Source of the DNA: an uncultured Clostridia bacterium
GTDB taxonomy: Bacteria > Bacillota > Clostridia > Oscillospirales > Ruminococcaceae
Direction of reading: 5' to 3'
DNA length: 45,317 bases
NCBI GenBank assembly: GCA_947624375.1
Contig: CANQKD010000016.1
Span: forward strand, 1-45,317
Position 1 is the first letter of the stretch, and each line of letters opens with the position of its first letter. Positions 1 through 8,017 of the stretch are shown in pieces. Position numbers and translations under genes: made by a program. The notes beneath the pieces were generated by a model. That model did not search any database and had not been told where the DNA came from. It saw only the letters and a program-made list of their open reading frames with translations.

Positions 1-100
1 GGGGGCTCTGCCCCCATACCCCCGTGACCCTTTTGAAAAAGGGTCAATCGAAAACTTTTATTATCTTGACAAGATTTATAACCTTTGCGTACTGTGTAGC
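1..100 (+). repeat. Dispersed two-hairpin repeat, left copy
   Basis: Two hairpins follow one another. Bases 1-6 (GGGGGC) pair with 10-15 (GCCCCC) around a 3-base loop, and 25-32 (TGACCCTT) pair with 39-46 (AAGGGTCA). Downstream is a conserved stretch holding TTGACA (66-71) and TACTGT (90-95), 18 bases apart. The reverse complement of about 45125-45231 matches this whole stretch, so it is a dispersed element and not a gene. The element may continue beyond the left edge. No convincing coding sequence was seen in 1-430. Confidence 0.8.
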
Positions 101-138
101 GTTGAACGAAAAAAGCCCGTCACACCGCAAGGTGTGCG

Positions 139-305
139 CCGCCGACCGTTTTTGGCGGCGAGGGATTTTAGATATGCACTATTTATCTAAACGGACTGTG
201 CAAAAGAATTACGGTTTTCAGCGGTTCGCAGAACCGCGCCAAAATCGCCGCCCCACTTTCGGCGGCGAAGTAATTCTTTCAAGTGGCTTGGAGGCTAAAG
301 CCGAC
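139..305 (+). repeat. Dispersed intergenic repeat, modules A and B
   Basis: Module A (139-172) and module B (173-305) recur in reverse complement at 28147-28193 (A) and twice at 27751-28112 (B). Both are rich in GCCGCC/GGCGGC and in inverted repeats, such as GGTTCGCAGAACC near 221-233. The repeated stretch lies outside genes at every copy. Nothing protein-like is conserved between copies, so the reading frames crossing it are probably accidental. It resembles a structured intergenic repeat family. Confidence 0.75.
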
Positions 306-433
306 AAGACACTAAGCTCCATGCGCCGCGCGCAAGCGCGAGTAATACACAAAACATTTGCACGAACAAAAATTGCCTTACCACACTTCTTGCCTCTTGC
401 TTCTTGATCTCTTGCCTCTGATAGCGCAATAGG

Positions 434-472
434 CAATAAAAACACCCTGAGAAATGCATGCAGATCTCAGGG
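434..472 (-). terminator. Intrinsic terminator after the 162-aa membrane protein gene
   Basis: On the minus strand an 8-bp stem (CCCTGAGA/TCTCAGGG, bases 445-452 and 465-472) is followed by a T-rich tail (436-443). It lies about 40 bases past the stop at 511. Confidence 0.75.
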
Positions 473-510
473 CGTTACTGCTGTAAAAGTGGGCGATATT
501 ACATCAGCTT

Positions 511-999
511 TTATTGTCCAATTTCAAATATCAGATATTTTTTTAAGAATATTACAACATTGCACTTTGTACCTTCCGGCGGACATGGATCTTGGAATGA
601 ACTGCCCCTGACAATTCTGTCATCTATTCTTATGAATGGGATCATTTCTTTCCATAAAACTCCTCCCCTGCCGCCTCTGTGCTCTTTGATCTCATAATGA
701 TCAATAGTTCCGGCTTTAGTATTATGTGACGTTTTGAGTGCAATAAATAATATAACTCTTGTAAAAAGTTGGAATATTATTGAAAACAGTACTAAAAAAA
801 TATTAAGGCAAATACAGAATATGAGTAATCTTAAACTTACTTCCGCAGACAAAGGATCATGTTTGAAAACAACCGGCAGTCCGCAGATCCATGTCAGAAT
901 TACAGGAAAAATCTGTAAAATGAAAAAAGACATTATACGTATCTTTATTTCATATCCTGTTTTATATTTCCCTAATCCTCTTAAATTAAATATATTCAT
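511..999 (-). CDS. Hypothetical membrane protein, 162 aa
   Basis: I do not recognise the family. The protein has a basic N-terminus and two hydrophobic segments, at about residues 22-45 and 57-85, which predict two membrane helices. A hydrophilic, Gly/Arg-containing C-terminal half follows and is probably cytoplasmic. A consensus promoter (TTGACA, 17 bases, TATAAT) lies upstream at 1077-1105 and a terminator follows at 434-472, so this is a single-gene transcript. The ribosome site is weak (AAGAAG about 13 bases before the ATG). The sequence is AT-richer than the pta cluster, which could mean acquisition, but that is only an impression. Confidence 0.6.
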   Translation of the reverse strand: MNIFNLRGLGKYKTGYEIKIRIMSFFILQIFPVILTWICGLPVVFKHDPLSAEVSLRLLIFCICLNIFLVLFSIIFQLFTRVILFIALKTSHNTKAGTIDHYEIKEHRGGRGGVLWKEMIPFIRIDDRIVRGSSFQDPCPPEGTKCNVVIFLKKYLIFEIGQ

Positions 1000-1076
1000 A
1001 TCATTAACTTATTTCTTCTTTTAAATGTAAATATTTTTATTGTATTTCAACATCCTTAAAACACAACAGCTTATTC

Positions 1077-1105
1077 ATTATATCATTGTGTTATTTTATT
1101 GTCAA
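1077..1105 (-). promoter_or_regulatory. Consensus sigma-A type promoter for the 162-aa gene
   Basis: On the minus strand TTGACA (1100-1105) and TATAAT (1077-1082) are separated by exactly 17 bases. Transcription would start near 1070, about 70 bases before the ATG at 999. Confidence 0.8.
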
Positions 1106-1190
1106 TTGCCATTTTATACTATTTAATATACGCACAAAGTGATGATAGCAAAGGAAAAAGCCGCAATAACCACTTCTTGCCTCAGCTGCT

Positions 1191-1246
1191 AGAAGCAAGA
1201 TAACGAGAGGAAAGAAGCAAGATAACGAGAGGAAAGAAGCAAGATG
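1191..1246. repeat. Short 22-bp tandem repeat, about 2.5 copies
   Basis: A 22-bp unit beginning GAAGCAAGATAACGAGAGG is repeated twice, followed by a partial third copy. Similar purine-rich words occur at 388-420 (opposite strand) and near 45255-45290. The rest of 1106-1295 holds no gene that I can support. Confidence 0.75.
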
Positions 1247-1295
1247 TGCATTTTGAAAAGTTTGCTCTAAATCATATAAAGCATTTTTTTGCCTC

Positions 1296-1901
1296 TTATA
1301 GCAGCTCTGCTATCTCTTTAACGAGCCTTGCAATTTGCGGTACAATAAAATACACAGTTGCAACTGCCACCGCCGCATACACCACCAAAGCTGCAATAAA
1401 CTGAAAAATACACCTTGCCGTGCTGAATTTGAAATCATCGCGCACGCCGGCGTTTAGCACCAGCGCTTTCGCATCGCTGAGCGTTGCTGGCAGCCTGCCG
1501 AAGCGTATCTTCTCATCGGCTGAGAGCGCGCAGTTTTTGTTGGGGCACTGCCTTTTTCGCTCGCTGTCGCCGTATGCGCCGCCGAATGCCGTGTTGCACC
1601 TAGGGCAGCGTTCAACATCCTCGCGCGCAAAACAATCCTGCACAAAGTGCATATAGGCGCAGCACCATTTTCTTATATTGCTTCGGTACAGATACCTTAC
1701 AAACATCAGCGCCGCGACTATTATAATTACCGCGCAAAGGCGTTTTATATGCTCCTCATGCCCTGCCGACTGCGCTGCACTGCGCATGACAAGGCAACAC
1801 GCCGCCGCCATGCACGGAAAAAGCAAGCACGCCAAAGCCGCTCTTAAAAAGAACGGCTTTTTTGCTCTTGCATCAATGGGTTGGTTTTTTAATTCTTTCA
1901 T
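1296..1901 (-). CDS. Membrane protein with a cytoplasmic zinc-ribbon-like Cys4 module, 201 aa
   Basis: Two hydrophobic segments near the N-terminus (about 20-42 and 55-75) and one at the C-terminus (about 168-192) flank a soluble middle. That middle carries a CPRC...CPNKNC pattern (about residues 98-124), which resembles a zinc ribbon. I do not recognise the family. The start codon lies 3 bases after the stop of the upstream 149-aa gene, so the two are probably translationally coupled. Both follow pta on the same strand with no terminator in between. Two neighbouring membrane proteins may act together, but nothing in the sequence shows how. Confidence 0.65.
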   Translation of the reverse strand: MKELKNQPIDARAKKPFFLRAALACLLFPCMAAACCLVMRSAAQSAGHEEHIKRLCAVIIIVAALMFVRYLYRSNIRKWCCAYMHFVQDCFAREDVERCPRCNTAFGGAYGDSERKRQCPNKNCALSADEKIRFGRLPATLSDAKALVLNAGVRDDFKFSTARCIFQFIAALVVYAAVAVATVYFIVPQIARLVKEIAELL

Positions 1902-1904
1902 AAC

Positions 1905-2354
1905 TTAAAATCCGTCAACGACCTTGCCATGCAGCATAAACTGTATGCGAGGGTCGTGTTGTTTTATAAAATCTGCATATGCTCTTGCGGTTTCCCAGCC
2001 CACGGGGAAATTCACGCCGCCGCTGCCTTTGCCTTTCGACTGTGATATGTACTCGCCGCGCAGGGGCTTCATGTTCTCGTCGTACACGCCAAAGATATCT
2101 TTATACACCGCGACATACCATATATCGCTCAGCTTCCACTTTTTATAGGCTGCCATATAGCCGTTTGGCCAGTAGAAGTACAGATAGCCATCGGGCGTAA
2201 CATACATATTCTTGACATTATCTGAGTCCTGCAACTCAGCGCTCATTTTTTCCATGAACTTTTTCTTTGACTTCTTGTCGGCTATCATGCTTATTGCAAA
2301 AATAAGCACAAAAGCGACAACTATCACTATTACTGCCGGTGGTACGGGTGGCAT
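1905..2354 (-). CDS. Hypothetical single-pass membrane protein, 149 aa
   Basis: One N-terminal membrane segment (about residues 5-25) is followed by a lysine-rich stretch and a soluble domain with many aromatic residues (YLYFYWPNGYMAAYKKW). The topology is uncertain: the positive-inside rule would place the soluble part in the cytoplasm. A very good ribosome site (GGAGGAG, 7 bases before ATG) fixes the start. The gene begins 23 bases after pta and is followed 3 bases later by the zinc-ribbon membrane protein. The family is not recognised. Confidence 0.65.
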   Translation of the reverse strand: MPPVPPAVIVIVVAFVLIFAISMIADKKSKKKFMEKMSAELQDSDNVKNMYVTPDGYLYFYWPNGYMAAYKKWKLSDIWYVAVYKDIFGVYDENMKPLRGEYISQSKGKGSGGVNFPVGWETARAYADFIKQHDPRIQFMLHGKVVDGF

Positions 2355-2377
2355 AAATTCTCCTCCTGTGTGTTTTA

Positions 2378-3352
2378 TTACTCTGCAAGACCTGCGGTGA
2401 TTATCGCCATTTTGTATACTTCTTCGGCGTTGCAGCCGCGTGAGAGATCGTTTATAGGCGCGTTAAGACCCTGAAGGATAGGGCCGAACGCCTCAAATCC
2501 GCCGAATCTCTGTGCTATCTTGTAGCCGATGTTGCCCGCGTTTATGTCGGGGAAAATGAATGTGTTAGCCTGACCTGCAACGGGCGAATCCTTAGCCTTG
2601 GTCTTGGCAACAACCGGTGAGAACGCCGCATCGAACTGAAGCTCGCCGTCGACTGCGAGATCGGGCGCGGCAGCCTTTACCTTTGCGGTGGCGTTGCGCA
2701 TTTTATCAACGGTCTCGCCCTTGCCCGAGCCGAGAGTTGAATACGAAAGCATAGCAACCTTAGGGTCAATGCCGAAAGCCTTTGCGGTCTTTGCTGTCTC
2801 AACGGCTATCTCGCAAAGCTGGTCTTCATCGGGATAGAGATTGATAGCGCAGTCGCCCATAGCATACTTTTCGTCGCCGTTTTCTGTTTCTTTAAAAAGT
2901 ATGAAGCTGGAAGAAACAATAGAATTGCCCGGCTTGGTCTTGATAATTTGCAGTGCAGGGCGAACGGTATCGGCGGTAGAATATGTAGCGCCGCCCAGAA
3001 GTCCGTCAGCCTTGCCCATTTTAACAAGCATTGTGCCGAAGTAGTTTGACTTTTTCAGCGCGGCTGTGCAGGCATCTTTATCCATTTTGCCCTTGCGAAG
3101 CTCAACCATTTTGTCTACCATAGCGTCAAATTCGGGGTATGTTTCGGGGTCGATGATCTCTATCCCCTCGATGTCAAAACCGCTCTGCTTGGCGGCTGCC
3201 TTTACCTCGTCAACATTGCCCAGAAGCAGCGGAGTCAAAAGGCCGTCAGCTTTGAGGCGTGATGCAGCCTCGAGGATACGGGGGTCGCTGCCCTCGGTGA
3301 AAACGAGTGTTCTGTTGTTTGCTTTTAATACTTCGATAAGATTTTCAAGCAT
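2378..3352 (-). CDS. pta: Phosphate acetyltransferase
   Basis: This enzyme interconverts acetyl-CoA plus phosphate and acetyl phosphate plus CoA, the first step of the fermentative acetate/ATP pathway. At 324 residues it has the length of the short, single-domain Pta found in Clostridia and Bacillus. Typical stretches are VFTEGSDPRILEAA (about 17-30), the central KADGLLGGATYSTADTVRPA, and the C-terminal FPDINAGNIGYKIAQR with GPILQGLNAPINDLSRGC. The start has an AGGAGG ribosome site. A promoter lies at 3397-3425. The usual partner, acetate kinase, is not adjacent; two unknown membrane protein genes follow instead. Confidence 0.96.
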   Translation of the reverse strand: MLENLIEVLKANNRTLVFTEGSDPRILEAASRLKADGLLTPLLLGNVDEVKAAAKQSGFDIEGIEIIDPETYPEFDAMVDKMVELRKGKMDKDACTAALKKSNYFGTMLVKMGKADGLLGGATYSTADTVRPALQIIKTKPGNSIVSSSFILFKETENGDEKYAMGDCAINLYPDEDQLCEIAVETAKTAKAFGIDPKVAMLSYSTLGSGKGETVDKMRNATAKVKAAAPDLAVDGELQFDAAFSPVVAKTKAKDSPVAGQANTFIFPDINAGNIGYKIAQRFGGFEAFGPILQGLNAPINDLSRGCNAEEVYKMAIITAGLAE

Positions 3353-3396
3353 ATATTTTTCCTCCTAAAGTAAATTTAGTATGTTTCCATATGGAT

Positions 3397-3425
3397 ATTA
3401 TACACTACTTTTCAGCAAATTGCAA
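3397..3425 (-). promoter_or_regulatory. pta promoter
   Basis: On the minus strand TTGCAA (3420-3425), 17 bases, then TATAAT (3397-3402). The ATG of pta is about 45 bases downstream of the -10 box. Confidence 0.7.
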
Positions 3426-3465
3426 CCGCTTTTTTGAACAATTTATAAAAATTCATCACAGGGTA

Positions 3466-3494
3466 TTGACAACAAACATATAATGTGGTAACAT
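3466..3494 (+). promoter_or_regulatory. Promoter of the cadC operon
   Basis: TTGACA (3466-3471), 17 bases, TAACAT (3489-3494). A better TATAAT at 3479-3484 is too close to this -35 box to be its partner. The -10 region runs into the repressor palindrome. Confidence 0.6.
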
Positions 3495-3495
3495 A

Positions 3496-3509
3496 TGAAC
3501 AGATGTTCA
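3496..3509 (+). promoter_or_regulatory. ArsR/SmtB-family operator palindrome
   Basis: A perfect TGAACA-GA-TGTTCA inverted repeat lies just downstream of the -10 box. It matches the core of operators known for SmtB/CzrA/CadC proteins. Binding here would block transcription start, which fits autoregulation of the repressor gene that follows. Confidence 0.8.
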
Positions 3510-3559
3510 AATGTTCGTTTGAATAAATGATGATATATTCATTTTAAGGAGGAATAAAC

Positions 3560-3916
3560 ATGGCAGACGATATGCAGTTTTGCGAAACACAATGTGTTCA
3601 CGAAGATATTGTTGAAAAGGTAAAAAAGCTTCTGCCCGACGAAGAGGCGATATATGATCTGGCAGACCTTTTCAAGATGTTCGGCGATACAACAAGAATG
3701 AAGATAATGTACGTTCTGCTGGAGTCGGAGATGTGTGTCTGCGATATTGCTGAGATTCTGGGCATGACACAGAGCGCTATCTCACATCAGCTTCGCATAC
3801 TCAAATCTTCAAAGCTGATAACCAGCCGCCGCGAGGGTAAATCTGTAATATATTTTCTTGCAGACGACCATGTACGCTCGATAGTCAACCAGGGCATGGA
3901 GCATATTTTTGAATAA
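3560..3916 (+). CDS. cadC: ArsR/SmtB-family metal-responsive repressor, CadC-like
   Basis: A winged-helix repressor of 118 residues predicted to release its operator when Cd, Pb or Zn binds. The helix-turn-helix spans about residues 60-82 (CDIAEILGMTQSAISHQLRI). The metal ligands known for staphylococcal CadC appear shifted by one position. C8, C12, C59 and C61 form the alpha3N site, and D102, H104, H115 and E118 form the alpha5 site. This supports Cd/Pb sensing plus a Zn-type regulatory site. The ribosome site is AAGGAGG. The gene heads an operon with the metal-binding protein and the P1B ATPase and carries its own operator upstream. Confidence 0.93.
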   Translation: MADDMQFCETQCVHEDIVEKVKKLLPDEEAIYDLADLFKMFGDTTRMKIMYVLLESEMCVCDIAEILGMTQSAISHQLRILKSSKLITSRREGKSVIYFLADDHVRSIVNQGMEHIFE

Positions 3917-3935
3917 CTACAAAGGAGATTTTATC

Positions 3936-4154
3936 ATGAAAAAGACATACAAGCTGGAGGACCTGGACTGCGCGAACTGCGCCGCTAAAATGGAAAACGC
4001 TATCAAGGATATTCCCGGGGTGAACGACTGCTCAATAAGCTTTATGGCGCAGAGAATGACCATAGATGCGGACGATAAAAGCTTTGACAGCATAATGAAA
4101 AAGGCTGTTAAAGCCTGCCGCAAGATAGAACCCGACTGCACTATAATATTGTAA
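3936..4154 (+). CDS. Stand-alone heavy-metal-associated (HMA) domain protein, 72 aa
   Basis: A single ferredoxin-like HMA domain with the metal-binding loop DCANCAAKME (about residues 10-19). The LEDLDCANCA context is the form usually attached to the N-terminus of ZntA/CadA ATPases. Here it is a separate gene 13 bases before the ATPase, which itself lacks an HMA domain. It probably acts as a metallochaperone that delivers Zn, Cd or Pb to the pump. I chose the ATG at 3936 because AAAGGAG lies 9 bases before it. The longer frame from 3909 would overlap cadC and has no ribosome site. Confidence 0.9.
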   Translation: MKKTYKLEDLDCANCAAKMENAIKDIPGVNDCSISFMAQRMTIDADDKSFDSIMKKAVKACRKIEPDCTIIL

Positions 4155-4167
4155 GGGAAGAAATGAC

Positions 4168-6033
4168 ATGACCAAAAGTCAGAAACGAAAGCTGCGCGGC
4201 ATACTGCTGTGCGCGGTGCTGTTCGCAGCTGTAACTGTACTATTAAAAGTACTGCCAACGGCTGACAAAATACCGTGGTGGGCAATTCTTTTAATGTACC
4301 TTGTGCCGTATATTATAGTCGGCAGAGGGGTCATAACAAAGGCACTTCGCAACATAGCCCACGGGCAGATATTTGACGAAAATTTTCTTATGCTTTTAGC
4401 TACCGTTGTTGCTATGATAATTCGCGAATACCCAGAAGCTGTGGCTGTAATGCTGTTTTATCAGATAGGCGAACTTTTTGAGAGCATTGCGGTGGGCAAG
4501 TCGAGAGGGTCTATATCCTCTCTTATGGAACTGAAGCCCGACACCGTAAACCTTGTGAAAGACGGCGTTATTACCGAAATTGCCGCAGAAGACGTTCACG
4601 AGGGCGATATAATACAGGTAAACGTTGGCGAACGCATACCGATCGACGGCGTTATTATAGAGGGCAATACTTCTCTCAACTGCGCGGCGCTGACGGGTGA
4701 GAGCATACCCGTTGATGCAAGCTGCGGCGACAATGTGACAAGCGGCGGCATAAACCTTAGCGCTATGATACGCATAAAAACGAACTGCGAATTTTCGCAG
4801 TCCACGGTGGCGCGAATACTGGAGCTGGTGGAGGCTGCCTCGGAGAAGAAAAGCAAGAGCGAAGCATTCATCACGCGGTTTGCAAGGTACTACACGCCTG
4901 CGGTGGTAATAGGTGCGCTGCTGCTGGCTGTAATACCCTCGCTGATAACGGGTCAGTGGGCAAAATGGATACACCGCGCGCTGATATTTCTGGTAGTATC
5001 ATGCCCGTGCGCGCTTGTTATCTCGGTGCCTATATCATTCTTCGGCGGCATCGGGGCGGCATCAAAACAGGGCATACTTATAAAGGGCTCGTGCTATCTT
5101 GAAAGGCTTTCGCAGGTGAAGACGGTCGCGCTTGACAAGACAGGCACGCTGACAAAGGGCAGTTTCAAGGTGACTTCCGTGCGCGCCGAAAACGGTTATA
5201 AACAAGAAGATGTTTTGAAATACGCGGCATACTGCGAGAGCTTTTCTTCGCACCCTATCGCGGTGTCTATAGTTGAGGCATACGGCAAAGAAATAGATAA
5301 TGCGCTAATTGAAAACCAGCAGGAGCGCGCAGGCAAGGGCGTTATAGCCTTGATTGACGGCAAAGAGGTTTATGCAGGCAACGAAGCCCTTATGCAGGAT
5401 ATGGGAATATCCCACGGCGGCGAAAGGCCTGTGGGCACTTGCGTACACGTTGCGGCGCATGGCGAATACATCGGCTGCATAGTTATTTCAGATGAGATAA
5501 AGCCCGACAGTGCTCAGGCGATAAAGCAGTTCAAGGCAAGCGGCATACGCACCGTTATGCTTACGGGTGATGAGGAGCGATCGGCAAAAGATGTTGCTCA
5601 GACGCTTGGCATTGATGAGTACCACGCCAAACTTATGCCCTCCGACAAAGTGGCGGTGGCTGAAAGTCTGCTCGATGATAAAAGCGCGGTGGCGTTCGTG
5701 GGTGACGGCATAAACGATGCGCCTGTGCTGATGCGTGCCGACATAGGCATTGCAATGGGCGCTCTTGGCAGTGATGCGGCAATAGAAGCTGCGGACGTCG
5801 TTCTGATGGACGACAAGCTTTCAAAGCTGCCTTATGCGGTGAACATCTCGCGCAAAACACAGCGCATAGTATACGAAAACATAACCTTTGCGCTTGCTGT
5901 TAAAGCTCTTGTGCTGGTGCTTGGCGCGCTTGGCATAGCGGGAATGTGGCTCGCGGTTTTTGCAGACGTCGGCGTATCTGTGCTGGCTATCATAAACGGT
6001 ATGAGAACGCTGGCATATGACGGTTCAAAATAA
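4168..6033 (+). CDS. cadA: P1B-type Zn/Cd/Pb-exporting ATPase, CadA/ZntA-like, lacking an HMA domain
   Basis: A 621-residue membrane pump that uses ATP to expel soft divalent metals. Landmarks in order are the actuator motif TGES (176-179), the membrane metal site SCPCAL (278-283), the phosphorylation site DKTGT (323-327), HP (362-363), GDGINDAP (512-519) and an Asp in the last helix (ADVGVSV, about 600). CPC plus this last-helix Asp is the signature of the Zn/Cd/Pb subgroup (P1B-2), not the copper pumps. No N-terminal HMA domain is present; it is encoded just upstream. Ribosome site GGGAAG. Expression should be controlled by the CadC repressor at the operon head. Confidence 0.94.
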   Translation: MTKSQKRKLRGILLCAVLFAAVTVLLKVLPTADKIPWWAILLMYLVPYIIVGRGVITKALRNIAHGQIFDENFLMLLATVVAMIIREYPEAVAVMLFYQIGELFESIAVGKSRGSISSLMELKPDTVNLVKDGVITEIAAEDVHEGDIIQVNVGERIPIDGVIIEGNTSLNCAALTGESIPVDASCGDNVTSGGINLSAMIRIKTNCEFSQSTVARILELVEAASEKKSKSEAFITRFARYYTPAVVIGALLLAVIPSLITGQWAKWIHRALIFLVVSCPCALVISVPISFFGGIGAASKQGILIKGSCYLERLSQVKTVALDKTGTLTKGSFKVTSVRAENGYKQEDVLKYAAYCESFSSHPIAVSIVEAYGKEIDNALIENQQERAGKGVIALIDGKEVYAGNEALMQDMGISHGGERPVGTCVHVAAHGEYIGCIVISDEIKPDSAQAIKQFKASGIRTVMLTGDEERSAKDVAQTLGIDEYHAKLMPSDKVAVAESLLDDKSAVAFVGDGINDAPVLMRADIGIAMGALGSDAAIEAADVVLMDDKLSKLPYAVNISRKTQRIVYENITFALAVKALVLVLGALGIAGMWLAVFADVGVSVLAIINGMRTLAYDGSK

Positions 6034-6046
6034 AATGCGTAAAAAT

Positions 6047-6076
6047 AAAACTCCGACCAAAAGCCGGAGTTTTTGT
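6047..6076. terminator. Bidirectional intrinsic terminator
   Basis: A 9-bp stem (AAAACTCCG/CGGAGTTTT) with a 9-base loop has A and T runs on both sides. It lies between two convergent genes and can serve both cadA and the L,D-transpeptidase gene. Confidence 0.85.
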
Positions 6077-6086
6077 TATGGTGTTT

Positions 6087-7889
6087 TTAGTAGTACATTA
6101 TTATCGGCGTGCCGACTGAAACAAGGTTGTACAGCTTCTGCACCTCGGCGTACTTCATGTTTATGCAGCCGTGAGAGCCGTCTGTCAGGTATATCTTTCC
6201 GCCGTATGCATATCTGCTCAGGTCGTGGAAGCCCACACCCTCATAAGATGCTCTTATCCAGTAGGAACACGGAACATTGGTATAGCCGTCACCAGACATT
6301 TTATACGGGCTTTGCTTTTCAAGGACCTCATACACGCCCTCGTGCGTTACCCTGCTGGGCTCTGAATACAGACCCGAAACTATCTGGTCGGTCTCAAACT
6401 TTACCTTGCCTTTTTCATAATACCACATATGCTGAGCGGTAAGGTCGACCTCGATATAGGTATTGCCTATATCAGACTCTGCCGAGCGCGCGCTTTCGAC
6501 TCCTGCATAGGTAAAGAACGCATAGCCGTCGTCGCCGTAGCGCGATTCATATATCGGATCCATAGTTGTGCTCTCGCCGCTCTTGAGCACTTTAATAAGC
6601 TCTTCGGTAGTCTTTTTCTGATCTATCTTCCAGCCGTAAGTGCCCTGAGGACCCTGGTCTACCGTTATATCTCCCTGCAAGGTGGCATGGAATGCTCTGG
6701 GCTTGCCGTATGTGTCATACACATCTGCCAGATGACCCACATACTGCTCGACCTCTTTTTTGTTTACGGTATAAGAAGTGCCGTCCTCGCTGAAAGTCAT
6801 CCAGGTGCTGTAATCTTCAAGGGTAAGCTGCTCTTTTGTATAGTCAAAATCAATAGTTACGGTAAAGTCGCCCAGCTTCTGATAGAACGCCAACTCGTCC
6901 TGAAGATCTTCAGCCTGTACCTCAGCCTTGTAGAAGCAGTCACATTCAGCGATGTTTATATTGAAAACGCCGCTGTGTATCTTATCGAGCAAAAACGGTT
7001 TCAGCTTGGTGTAATCTACCGTATCGCCCTCGGTGGCATCAACTATTATAAAGCCATCTTCGGTATGCGCTATATACGCATTTTTAGGCTCTGTAACGCC
7101 CCACACTATCTTGTCAAGCGCCTGAGTGAGCTTTGATTCGTCATACGAAACGTTCGCCTTGAAATTATAATTGAACGTTGAGAACAGCGACTTGAACCAC
7201 ATCTTGCGGTCGATATTTGAATATATCAGCTGCACCTGCCGTTCGGTATCATCGGTATAATCAAACTCACTCGCATCTATAGTTATAGATGTGCCGTCTT
7301 TCTTTGTGATGACTATTCCGGGCATTTCATCGGGCTTTAAAAGCTCGGTTGCCTCCGCAAGCGTCATTTTGCTCACATCTACGCCGTTTATAGTGGTGTT
7401 GGGCAAAAATGTGCCGTTGGTGAGTATCAGACCTATAAAGTACCCAACGCCCAGCAAGACAACGACAAATCCCAGCAGAAAGCCTATAGCTGCGCCTGCG
7501 CCCGAAGATCTTTTCTTCCTGCGCTTTTTACTGCTGCTCTTTCTGCTGCCCGAATATTTTCTGTTAGCGCTTTTTGCGCTGTTTGCGCTGCTGCCCGAAC
7601 GCTGCGACGATGCCTGCCTTGAGCGGTTTGAGCTGCTGCCGCTTTTTGGTCTTGCGCCCTGAGAAGCCGCCCTTACCGGTCTTTGCGGCAGAGTTCTTTC
7701 TCTGGTAGGCTCTTCTGCCTGCCTTGATGAGCGCGGCACATAGTCGTCATCTTCACCAATGTTCATAGCTATCTGACGAGCCATCATCTGCGCTTTTTTC
7801 TGCCGGTCTTCAGAAGATCCTGCGCCGGTGGAAAGCACGGCATCAAGATCGCCTGCTCCTCTTTCCGAGATGTCAAAATCCTTCTCCAT
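6087..7889 (-). CDS. L,D-transpeptidase (YkuD) with N-terminal membrane anchor and PG-binding-type repeats
   Basis: Predicted to form 3-3 crosslinks in peptidoglycan or attach proteins to it on the outer face of the membrane. The 600-residue protein begins with a long Ser/Arg/Lys-rich, probably cytoplasmic tail (1-130). One membrane helix follows (about 133-155), then an extracellular region with a TTINGVDVSKMTLAEA motif typical of PG_binding_4-type domains. It ends in the catalytic YkuD domain with SHGCINM (572-578; catalytic Cys 575, His 573). Its promoter is at 7956-7985 and its ribosome site is AAAGGAAA. The long basic N-terminal tail is unusual and may be a regulatory region. Confidence 0.9.
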   Translation of the reverse strand: MEKDFDISERGAGDLDAVLSTGAGSSEDRQKKAQMMARQIAMNIGEDDDYVPRSSRQAEEPTRERTLPQRPVRAASQGARPKSGSSSNRSRQASSQRSGSSANSAKSANRKYSGSRKSSSKKRRKKRSSGAGAAIGFLLGFVVVLLGVGYFIGLILTNGTFLPNTTINGVDVSKMTLAEATELLKPDEMPGIVITKKDGTSITIDASEFDYTDDTERQVQLIYSNIDRKMWFKSLFSTFNYNFKANVSYDESKLTQALDKIVWGVTEPKNAYIAHTEDGFIIVDATEGDTVDYTKLKPFLLDKIHSGVFNINIAECDCFYKAEVQAEDLQDELAFYQKLGDFTVTIDFDYTKEQLTLEDYSTWMTFSEDGTSYTVNKKEVEQYVGHLADVYDTYGKPRAFHATLQGDITVDQGPQGTYGWKIDQKKTTEELIKVLKSGESTTMDPIYESRYGDDGYAFFTYAGVESARSAESDIGNTYIEVDLTAQHMWYYEKGKVKFETDQIVSGLYSEPSRVTHEGVYEVLEKQSPYKMSGDGYTNVPCSYWIRASYEGVGFHDLSRYAYGGKIYLTDGSHGCINMKYAEVQKLYNLVSVGTPIIMYY

Positions 7890-7955
7890 AGCTGTTTCCT
7901 TTCGTTATCTATTGTAAAACATATCGCCTTGGTATGTCATAATAGTTCAACATAT

Positions 7956-7985
7956 ATTATATCACATACATCGGTATCAATGCAA
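7956..7985 (-). promoter_or_regulatory. Promoter of the L,D-transpeptidase gene
   Basis: On the minus strand TTGCAT (7980-7985), 18 bases, TATAAT (7956-7961). It lies between the hydrolase gene stop (8018) and the start at 7889, so this gene has its own start site although it follows a same-strand operon. Confidence 0.65.
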
Positions 7986-8017
7986 CGACAAAACGACTAC
8001 AATTTGATTACAATCAC

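Noticed and set aside
24-445. Overlapping reading frames of 127 and 75 codons on both strands at the left end
   Set aside because: They cross the dispersed hairpin repeats and are not kept in the other copies of those repeats.
3909-3935. An earlier start for the HMA protein
   Set aside because: It would overlap cadC and has no ribosome site, whereas the ATG at 3936 has AAAGGAG at good distance.
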